This document shows, in pieces, positions 1 through 4,404 of a stretch of 5,227 bases of DNA. The position numbers were made by a program, and so were the translations under genes. Source of the stretch: an uncultured Clostridia bacterium (GTDB taxonomy: Bacteria > Bacillota > Clostridia > Oscillospirales > Oscillospiraceae); assembly GCA_937858235.1 (NCBI GenBank), contig CALLZZ010000059.1, positions 1 to 5,227 of the forward strand, written 5' to 3'. The notes under the pieces were generated by a model, which did no database searches, was not told the DNA's origin, and worked only from the letters and a program-made list of their open reading frames with translations. Every line of letters starts with the position of its first letter. Position 1 is the stretch's first letter.

Positions 1-90
1 GACAAAAGCCCCAGGTGGACGCCATCCGGCCCGGCGTAGCGATGAGGATATCCGCGCCTCTCCGGATGGCGTCCACCTGGGGCTTTTGTC
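1..90. repeat. Perfect 29-bp inverted repeat (fold-back) at the contig end
   Basis: Bases 1-29 are the exact reverse complement of bases 62-90, separated by 32 bp (30-61). The match stops at once on the inner side (30 against 61 does not pair). The 62-90 arm encodes the helicase residues GQKPQVDAIR in frame, so it is native. The 1-29 arm replaces the expected continuation after ATPG, so it is the added copy. The pattern is that of a fold-back chimeric read or an assembly artefact at a contig terminus, not a biological repeat. Confidence 0.9.
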
Positions 91-421
91 CCACGCCGCC
101 GAAAACTACCACGCTTTTCAGGGGCAGGTACTTTCCGTAAACCACCATCTGCTCCTGGTTCTGGATCGCCAGCTCTCGGGTCGGCGTCAGGATCAGCGCC
201 CGAATGGGGTGTCCCTCTGCCGGCTGCTGACTTAGGCGCTGTAAAATCGGCGTAGCGAAGGCACAGGTCTTTCCGGTACCCGTCCGGGCACTACCCAATA
301 CGTCCCGTCCCTCCAGCGCCGGAGGGATGGCACCTGCCTGGATGGCAGTGGCCTGGGTGTAGCCCTGTTCTGACAGAGCTTTTCGGATGGGTTCGATTAA
401 GTGTAATGTTTCAAAATCCAA
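1..421 (-). CDS. RhlE-like DEAD-box RNA helicase, N-terminal part (runs off the window)
   Basis: ATP-dependent RNA helicase of the DEAD-box family, a cytoplasmic enzyme that unwinds short RNA duplexes in ribosome assembly or mRNA turnover. About 131 native residues of recA-like domain 1 are visible. Seen in order: an aromatic F3 and a Q-motif region (GYTQATAIQ, Q28), Walker A/motif I ARTGTGKT (45-52, K51), motif Ia PTRELA (80-85), the GG motif FGGV (107-110), and motif Ib ATPGR (128-132). The DEAD box itself and domain 2 lie beyond the edge. The start is TTG at 421-419: an in-frame TGA lies at 439-437, no ATG or GTG lies between, and AAGGAG sits 10 nt upstream. The order of motifs and the VVVFGGV segment resemble RhlE-type proteins. 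The last 29 nt (1-29) are not native: they are the reverse complement of 62-90 and encode a non-helicase tail (RMASTWGF) where RLLDL-like sequence is expected. Family certain; subfamily tentative. Confidence 0.93.
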   Translation of the reverse strand, partial: MDFETLHLIEPIRKALSEQGYTQATAIQAGAIPPALEGRDVLGSARTGTGKTCAFATPILQRLSQQPAEGHPIRALILTPTRELAIQNQEQMVVYGKYLPLKSVVVFGGVGQKPQVDAIRRGADILIATPGRMASTWGFC

Positions 422-435
422 AAGATGATTTCTCC

Positions 436-519
436 TTCAGGCGGCGAAAAAATCTGCCGCCTTGTTTTAATTTTGGTGCCGCCTTATATTCCCTTACTGT
501 TCACGTTTTTCAGGCGGCG
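436..519 (-). promoter_or_regulatory. Helicase leader with alternating GCCGCC/GGCGGC segments
   Basis: Reading toward the helicase start, the leader carries four complementary blocks: GCCGCCT (518-512), AGGCGGC (484-478), AGGCGGC (462-456) and GCCGCCT (445-439). The first and last blocks share an 11-nt direct repeat (509-519 and 436-446). The middle pair share a 9-nt repeat (477-485 and 455-463). Either outer block could pair with either inner block, so two hairpin arrangements are possible, and the last ends 2 nt before the AAGGAG ribosome binding site. A TATAAG at 488-483 could be a -10 but has no good -35. Read on the + strand, the 439-462 hairpin is followed by a T-rich run and would look like a terminator, but no + strand gene precedes it. 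The structure is seen; regulation of the helicase is inference. Confidence 0.45.
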
Positions 520-538
520 GGAGGAGGGTTTTTACGGT

Positions 539-1002
539 TTATGCTCTGCTCGTTCCAGTTGGTTGTTCCGCACCTTGGGAAGCATCTGGCTCCAGGCCTG
601 CCAGACGCATCATGGGTTGGTGCAGCCTCCCGCTTACCGCCGCAATCACGCGGCCGGTCAGCAGCACCGGGTGCAGGACAAACCCGGCGTGGGAGAAGTT
701 CAGATTGGTATCGTAGAAGCTGACCAGCCAGCCGGAAAGAATGCTGACTGGAAACTGCATCACATCAAGCAGCCTGACCTGTCGACCCTTCAGCGGGATC
801 TGCATCACCAACAAAGAGCAGGTAGAGCAAAGTCGCCAGACGTCCCAATTCTCAACCCCAGAGGGCGGAAAGACAGTTGGGGATGGGGATTAATGGGGGA
901 AACGCCCAGCTGGGTTTTTGCGTTGAGGGTGATACCGCAGGTCAGCATCACCAGGCCAATGGAGTAGAAGATGCCCCTCCAAAAGTAGCTTTGTTTCTTC
1001 AT
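539..1002 (-). pseudogene. Decayed YczE-like (YitT/YczE superfamily) membrane protein gene
   Basis: The N-terminus (MKKQSYFWRGIFYSIGLVMLTCGITLNAKTQLG in outline, from ATG at 1002-1000) is a typical first membrane helix of the YczE-like integral membrane proteins. After GVSPI the reading frame must change four times to keep family-like sequence: near 891 (giving IPIPNCLSALWG), in the G run 856-859 (giving LRIGTS), near 836 (giving ATLLYLLFV), and near 809 (giving VMQIPLKGRQVRLLDVMQFPVSIL). It then reads through FYDTNLNF straight into a C-terminal segment (LLTGRVIAAVSGRLHQPMMRLAGL) and stops at 541-539. Intact relatives are usually a little over 200 residues; this adds up to about 154, so the central membrane helices appear to be deleted between roughly the FYDTNLNF and LLTGRV segments. 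The function of intact homologues is not well established. It is very unlikely to make a working protein. Indel sequencing errors could explain the frameshifts but not the missing middle. Confidence 0.8.
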
Positions 1003-1043
1003 TGCATTCTTCTCTTTATGAAGTACCATTCTACCAACATTAT

Positions 1044-1072
1044 ATTATAGCAAAAGGGACAAGAATCTGCAA
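1044..1072 (-). promoter_or_regulatory. Sigma-A-type promoter with extended -10, upstream of the YczE pseudogene
   Basis: On the minus strand a perfect TATAAT (1049-1044) is preceded by TGC, an extended -10 (TGnTATAAT). TTGCAG (1072-1067) lies 17 nt upstream as a partial -35. Predicted transcription starts around 1037, giving a leader of about 35 nt before the ATG at 1002. It lies just beyond the xpt stop codon, so the decayed gene has its own promoter. Confidence 0.65.
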
Positions 1073-1111
1073 GAAAAAGCTGTGCCTCATCCACTTTCTC
1101 CTTGAACTCAG

Positions 1112-1681
1112 TCAGCAAAATACAATGCTCCCTGTGCTCATCTCTTTCACCCGGGTCAAGGACTCCACCCGCACTCCTTTGGCACGAATCTGCTCCCCGC
1201 CAGGTTGGAATGCTTTTTCCACCGCAACCCCGGCACCGATAAGGGTTGCTCCTGCCTGGTGTACCAAATCCATCAGCCCCTTCAGTGCCGCGCCATTGGC
1301 CAGAAAATCGTCAATGAGCAGCACCCGATCCTCTGGATTCAGGTACTGCTTGGACACGATTACAAGGTTGGTGTTTCCGTGGGTAAAGGAGGCTACCTCT
1401 GTGGCGTAGACTTCCCCGCTGATGTTTCGGCTCTTGCTCTTCTTCGCGAACACCACCGGACAGTGGAAGTACTGAGCCGCAATACAGGCCATCCCGATGC
1501 CGGATGCCTCAATGGTGAGAATTTTCGTCACTCCCTCCTCACCGAACAAACGGAACCACTCCTTCCCCATCTCATTGAACAGCTCCACATCCATCTGGTG
1601 GTTCAGGAACCGATCTACTTTTAGTACCTCTTCGTTCAGTGCTACGCCATCCCGCAGGATGCGGTCTTCCAGCAGTTTCAT
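1112..1681 (-). CDS. xpt: Xanthine phosphoribosyltransferase
   Basis: Purine salvage enzyme: transfers the phosphoribosyl group of PRPP to xanthine, giving XMP, which feeds GMP synthesis; cytosolic, usually a homodimer. The product is 189 residues, the normal family length. Diagnostic Xpt sequence is present throughout: the N-terminus MKLLEDRILRDG with VLKVDRFLNHQMD, the TIEASGIG segment (57-64), AKKSKSRNISGEVY (79-92), and the PRPP-binding loop LLIDDFLANG (121-130) with the two acidic residues D124-D125. The ATG at 1681-1679 is chosen because it matches the family N-terminus and has GGAAGGGAG 10 nt upstream. A TTG seven codons upstream is in frame but would place the ribosome site inside the gene. 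It appears to be a single-gene unit: its own promoter lies at 1782-1754, the upstream two-component operon ends in a terminator, and the next gene has its own promoter. No clear terminator is seen after the TGA at 1114-1112. Many Firmicutes xpt genes are followed by a xanthine permease gene (pbuX); none is present here. Confidence 0.97.
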   Translation of the reverse strand: MKLLEDRILRDGVALNEEVLKVDRFLNHQMDVELFNEMGKEWFRLFGEEGVTKILTIEASGIGMACIAAQYFHCPVVFAKKSKSRNISGEVYATEVASFTHGNTNLVIVSKQYLNPEDRVLLIDDFLANGAALKGLMDLVHQAGATLIGAGVAVEKAFQPGGEQIRAKGVRVESLTRVKEMSTGSIVFC

Positions 1682-1700
1682 ATGAAAACGTCTCCCTTCC

Positions 1701-1748
1701 AAAAAGCTGGTTATTTTTGATAAGTTATCAATCTCTAAATGACAGCTG
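1701..1748 (-). promoter_or_regulatory. xpt leader: TTGATAA-C-TTATCAA palindrome inside a terminator-like fold
   Basis: The untranslated leader holds a perfect 15-bp palindrome with a single central base, TTGATAA-C-TTATCAA on the minus strand (1731-1717). It could be a DNA operator or, as RNA, a 6-bp hairpin with a 3-nt loop. It is flanked by AGCTG (1747-1743) and CAGCT (1709-1705), which can pair around it, and CAGCT runs directly into TTTTT (1705-1701) before the ribosome binding site. This resembles a weak intrinsic attenuator. It does not contain the conserved core of the purine riboswitch often found ahead of xpt. The palindrome is certain; its role is inference. Confidence 0.5.
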
Positions 1749-1753
1749 CCTTT

Positions 1754-1782
1754 ATTCTACTCACTCCCCCGAACACTGGCAA
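1754..1782 (-). promoter_or_regulatory. Sigma-A-type promoter of xpt
   Basis: On the minus strand TTGCCA (1782-1777, five of six to TTGACA) and TAGAAT (1759-1754, five of six to TATAAT) are separated by exactly 17 nt. Predicted start of transcription is near 1747, about 65 nt before the xpt ATG. The promoter begins right after the T run of the kinase terminator, which supports xpt as an independent unit. Confidence 0.75.
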
Positions 1783-1786
1783 GAGG

Positions 1787-1822
1787 AAAAAGTGAAAGGC
1801 CGCCGACTTTGTCGACAGCCTT
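1787..1822 (-). terminator. Intrinsic terminator of the two-component operon
   Basis: In the minus-strand RNA, a 12-bp stem (1822-1811 with 1807-1796, two U-G wobbles and no mismatch) closes an AAA loop. It is followed after CAC by a run of five U (1791-1787). It begins 11 nt beyond the kinase stop codon (1835-1833). Confidence 0.85.
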
Positions 1823-1832
1823 CCGTAAATTG

Positions 1833-2984
1833 TCAGGTTTCCGCTTCCGTGCTCCCTTCCGGTGCCTGGTTCCAAGGCAGCAGCAAGGTAAAACGAGAGC
1901 CGATCTCCAGTCCGCTGGTCACTTCGATCCAACCGTTGTTTCGGGCAGCAATCCACTTGGCGATGGGCAGCCCTAAACCAGTGCCGCCAGTCTCCCGGGT
2001 TCGAGACTGATCTGCTCGGTAGAACCGCTCGAATACCCGATATAAATCCTCTTTGCCGATTCCTGCTCCGCTATCTGTCACCGACAGCCGAATCCGCTCC
2101 TCACCCGCTGTGAGCCGGATAAGGATATTGCCCCCCTCGGGTGTATATTTGACTCCATTGTCCACCAAAATCCGCAGCGCCTGCTTGATCAGTCCTGGAT
2201 CCCCGTACAACAGTACATCGGGTTGAATCTCACTGGCAATCACCCGTCCGGTTTCCAGCCGCTCGGTCTCCCGGTATACCTCCTCTGTCAGGTCGGTCAA
2301 GTCAAAGAGCTTTTTGCGCACTACCTGGGTGTTGTTATCCCCCCGAGCCAGGAACAGGAGCTGCTCCACCAGGGTGCCCATTGACGCCGCCTCTGCCCGG
2401 ATCGCGTTGATGGCCTCCTGGCGCACCTCCGGGTTATCCTTCCCCCACCGATCCAGCATGTTGGCATAACCCTGGATCACGGAAATAGGCGTGCGCAGCT
2501 CATGGGAGGCGTCGGAAACGAACCGTGCCTGAGCTTGATACCCCCGGTCAATCCGCTCCAGCATGGAGTTGATGGCGGTGGCAAGGGCACGCATCTCCTC
2601 CTGTCCCCCAGGAATCTGGATTCGGCTGGTTTTCAAACTGCTTACATTGATCTCATCCAACCGTGCCGCCAAACGGCGCGGCGTGTCCGTATCCACCTGA
2701 TCTCCCTTGAGTGCATCCGCCGTCTCCTCCAGAGCCTGGATGGGGGTAAGCATCTGCCGTACCATATCGGTATTTTTCTTAAGCCCATATACCAACGCCA
2801 CGGCCTCTGCAGCAAAGATCAGCCACCAGCACCAACTGGAGCCTCGAAACAGCAGGAACACAAGTGCATTCAGCACGAGATACCCTGCCAGGCCGCGGAA
2901 AAACAGCTGGGTAATCAACTGTCGGGCGGCGTAGGACAGCCCGGGCGCAGAGAACAAGGGCGGAGTCTGTTTTAAATCTATCAT
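1833..2984 (-). CDS. Two-component sensor histidine kinase with two membrane helices and a very short external loop
   Basis: Membrane-bound sensor kinase that autophosphorylates on histidine and passes phosphate to the regulator encoded just upstream. With the ATG at 2984-2982 it has 383 residues. Seen in order: a cytoplasmic N-terminus of about 25 residues, TM1 (about 27-47), a loop of only about five residues (RGSSW), TM2 (about 51-68), a HAMP-like linker (LTPIQAL to NSMLERI, about 79-145), HisKA with SHELRTP (phospho-acceptor H161), N box LVDNGVKYTP (N276), G1 DSGAGIG (304-310), F box FERFYRAD (318-325), and G2 GGTGLGL (333-339). All catalytic motifs look intact. The ATG lies one nucleotide beyond the regulator's TGA, which suggests translational coupling. 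A GTG at 2996-2994 is an alternative start, adding four residues and overlapping the regulator gene by 11 nt. With no extracellular domain, the signal is probably sensed within the membrane or supplied by a partner protein; the ligand cannot be read from the sequence. Confidence 0.95.
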   Translation of the reverse strand: MIDLKQTPPLFSAPGLSYAARQLITQLFFRGLAGYLVLNALVFLLFRGSSWCWWLIFAAEAVALVYGLKKNTDMVRQMLTPIQALEETADALKGDQVDTDTPRRLAARLDEINVSSLKTSRIQIPGGQEEMRALATAINSMLERIDRGYQAQARFVSDASHELRTPISVIQGYANMLDRWGKDNPEVRQEAINAIRAEAASMGTLVEQLLFLARGDNNTQVVRKKLFDLTDLTEEVYRETERLETGRVIASEIQPDVLLYGDPGLIKQALRILVDNGVKYTPEGGNILIRLTAGEERIRLSVTDSGAGIGKEDLYRVFERFYRADQSRTRETGGTGLGLPIAKWIAARNNGWIEVTSGLEIGSRFTLLLPWNQAPEGSTEAET

Positions 2985-2985
2985 A

Positions 2986-3672
2986 TCAGTTCTCACGGAT
3001 CACATATCCTACGCCTCGTACAGTCTCAATCAGGTGCAGCTGGAACACCTCGTCGAGCTTAGAGCGGAGGAATCGGACGTATACGTCCACCGCATTGGTC
3101 TCCCCGGCATAGTCGTAGCCCCAAACCATATTTAAAATAGCACTCCGGGAAAGCACTTTCCCTTTGTGCCCCAGGAGACAAGCCAGCAGATCAAATTCCC
3201 GTCGGGTCAGCTCTACCCCTGTTCCATTTACCGTTACTGTACGGCTCTCCGGGTCCAGTGCCACCGGACCGCTTTTCAGCAGACTATCAGATTCCTCCTG
3301 CCGTCCACCCGCATTGCGCAGCGCCGCCCGAATCCGAGCCAGCAATTCCTCAATGGCAAAGGGCTTTGTCACATAGTCCGCAGCGCCAGAGTCCAGTCCC
3401 GACACCTTATCCACCACCGTATCTCGGGCAGTAAGCAATATCACCGGAGCCGTTCCATCCTCCTTCCGGTAGCGGCGCAGCACCTCCAAGCCGTTCAGAC
3501 CGGGCAGCATGATGTCCAGCAATATCAGATCCGGTGTACCGGCAAGGGCGCGTTCCAAACCGGTGCGCCCATCAAAGGCTTTTTCCACCCCGTACCCTTC
3601 ATAGGTCAGCTCCAGCTCTACCATGCGCGCCAGCTTTTCCTCATCTTCAATCAGTAAAATACGATTTGCCAT
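2986..3672 (-). CDS. OmpR/PhoB-family response regulator
   Basis: Cytoplasmic DNA-binding regulator of the two-component system, 228 residues, the usual length. The receiver domain (about 3-115) shows the acidic pocket E9/D10, the phospho-acceptor D53 (LILLDIMLPG), T81 (ILLTARD), Y100, and K103-P104 (VTKPF). A linker rich in acidic and polar residues leads to the winged-helix domain (about 130-226), with LTRREFDLLACLL, VLSRSAILNMVWG, the recognition-helix stretch NAVDVYVRFLRSKLD, and the C-terminal wing IETVRGVGYVIRE. The ATG at 3672-3670 has a strong ribosome site, GGGAGGG, 7 nt upstream. The gene is followed directly by the kinase. It resembles ArlR/CsrR-type regulators in sequence style, but the target genes cannot be assigned. 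No good promoter is visible immediately upstream, so it may be transcribed from ahead of the DUF4342 gene. Confidence 0.97.
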   Translation of the reverse strand: MANRILLIEDEEKLARMVELELTYEGYGVEKAFDGRTGLERALAGTPDLILLDIMLPGLNGLEVLRRYRKEDGTAPVILLTARDTVVDKVSGLDSGAADYVTKPFAIEELLARIRAALRNAGGRQEESDSLLKSGPVALDPESRTVTVNGTGVELTRREFDLLACLLGHKGKVLSRSAILNMVWGYDYAGETNAVDVYVRFLRSKLDEVFQLHLIETVRGVGYVIREN

Positions 3673-3699
3673 AGCGTTTCCCTCCCGGATGGCACTTGT

Positions 3700-3728
3700 G
3701 GGGCAGGAGAACTAATCCCTCCTGCCCC
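3700..3728. other. Perfect 10-bp hairpin between the DUF4342 gene and the response regulator
   Basis: GGGGCAGGAG (3700-3709) and CTCCTGCCCC (3719-3728) form a perfect GC-rich stem with a 9-nt loop. It starts 16 nt after the DUF4342 stop and ends 27 nt before the regulator ATG. No T run follows on either strand, so it is not a standard intrinsic terminator. It could be an intercistronic RNA hairpin that protects or processes the message, or a dyad operator. Structure seen, role unknown. Confidence 0.6.
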
Positions 3729-3744
3729 TATATGCTACATGATG

Positions 3745-4284
3745 TTACGGGTCTTTGGGACGGGATCGAATATTCCGCCAGACCTGATCCACCACGGTTT
3801 CCGCACTGTCGTCGATCTTTTCCATCACGTCCTGTACCGTTTGATTGCGACCCAGATGTGGGCCTTCAAACCGGTAGCGCCAGCCGAAGAAGAACCCGCC
3901 TACCAGCAAAATCACGACCAGCCACCAAGCAAGCAGAATCAGTGCCAAGAGGACCGCCATAGGGCACTCCAGCACCCGTACCTGATTGTCCCGGCGATAG
4001 ACCTCCAGTCGGTTATCAATCAACCATTTCCAAATCGTTTGGAACCCGTTCTGGGTCTCGTTCCCGCAAGTCGATTCCGTTGCCTTGGCTTCCTCTTCCG
4101 GCTCTGCTTTGCCATCGGTGGTGTAGCTGTGCAAACCGGAGGATGCTACCTTCCCCTGCTGCTCCAGCCAGCTCAACGCATCCAGCAAATCACCGTCGCA
4201 AGCCTCCAGCGCCGCTTTTGCGTCCTCATAAGAGACCCCGGCATGGTTTTTTAATCGTTCAATCTGTTCCTGTGTCACGTTCAT
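3745..4284 (-). CDS. UBA-like / DUF4342 domain membrane protein
   Basis: A 179-residue protein of unknown function. Residues about 3-44 (VTQEQIERLKNHAGVSYEDA to LLDALSWLEQQG, in outline) form a UBA/EF-Ts-N-like three-helix domain, usually a protein-binding fold. An acidic, low-complexity linker follows (about 45-78). Then comes the DUF4342 region (about 80-160), with IWKWLIDNRLEVYR, a strongly hydrophobic segment LLALILLAWWLVVILLVGGFFFG (about 111-134, one or two membrane passes), and GWRYRFEG. The C-terminal tail is amphipathic and helical. The ATG at 4284-4282 has AAGGCGG 9 nt upstream. It lies just upstream of the response regulator on the same strand with a 72-nt gap, so it may be co-transcribed. 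A role as an envelope-associated partner of the two-component system is a guess from position only. Confidence 0.9.
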   Translation of the reverse strand: MNVTQEQIERLKNHAGVSYEDAKAALEACDGDLLDALSWLEQQGKVASSGLHSYTTDGKAEPEEEAKATESTCGNETQNGFQTIWKWLIDNRLEVYRRDNQVRVLECPMAVLLALILLAWWLVVILLVGGFFFGWRYRFEGPHLGRNQTVQDVMEKIDDSAETVVDQVWRNIRSRPKDP

Positions 4285-4293
4285 GGGTTCGCA

Positions 4294-4320
4294 CCGCCTT
4301 TTCCGGCGGATCGGCCGCCG
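4294..4320 (-). promoter_or_regulatory. Alternative hairpins covering the DUF4342 ribosome binding site
   Basis: On the minus strand CGGCGG (4320-4315) pairs with CCGCCG (4309-4304) across a 5-nt loop. The same CCGCC (4309-4305) can instead pair with GGCGG (4298-4294), which is the ribosome binding site of the DUF4342 gene. The two pairings exclude each other: the first leaves the site open, the second hides it. Base pairing is seen; use as a switch is inference, and it may be incidental in GC-rich DNA. Confidence 0.35.
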
Positions 4321-4386
4321 TTCTTTACTCTTACAGCATACCCGATGTACCTTTGATGATCTTTGGTTTTTCCTTAAAATCGGGTT

Positions 4387-4404
4387 AAAAACGGTGCTTT
4401 ACCG
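4387..4404 (-). terminator. Weak terminator-like hairpin at the malic enzyme stop codon
   Basis: In the minus-strand RNA CGGU (4404-4401) pairs with ACCG (4395-4392) across AAAGC and runs into UUUUU (4391-4387). The TAA stop codon of malic enzyme (4401-4399) overlaps the stem and loop. The stem is only 4-5 bp, so termination is doubtful and read-through into the DUF4342 gene is possible. Confidence 0.25.

Noticed and set aside
1..90. Mobile-element terminal repeat or hairpin chromosome end
   Set aside because: The inner arm is ordinary in-frame helicase coding sequence and the outer arm is its exact copy with no transposase or target duplication nearby, so an artefact is the simplest reading.
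436..470. Intrinsic terminator on the + strand (AGGCGGC hairpin followed by TTGTTTTAATTTT)
   Set aside because: No + strand gene lies upstream. The same stem is better explained as part of the minus-strand helicase leader, though termination of stray antisense transcripts is possible.
425..967. A 180-codon open frame on the + strand
   Set aside because: It runs antisense to the YczE pseudogene and leader, starts without a ribosome site, and its translation looks like no protein family I know. The long open frame is a by-product of the opposite strand's codon use.
1682..1832. Purine (guanine/xanthine) riboswitch ahead of xpt
   Set aside because: I looked for the conserved junction and loop sequences on the minus strand and did not see them; the leader after the promoter is only about 65 nt.
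2502..2975. A 157-codon + strand open frame opposite the kinase gene
   Set aside because: It lies wholly antisense to a histidine kinase with every catalytic motif intact, and it shows no recognisable domain.
3739..4254. A 171-codon + strand open frame opposite the DUF4342 gene
   Set aside because: The minus-strand protein has clear UBA-like and DUF4342 sequence and a ribosome site; the + strand frame has neither.
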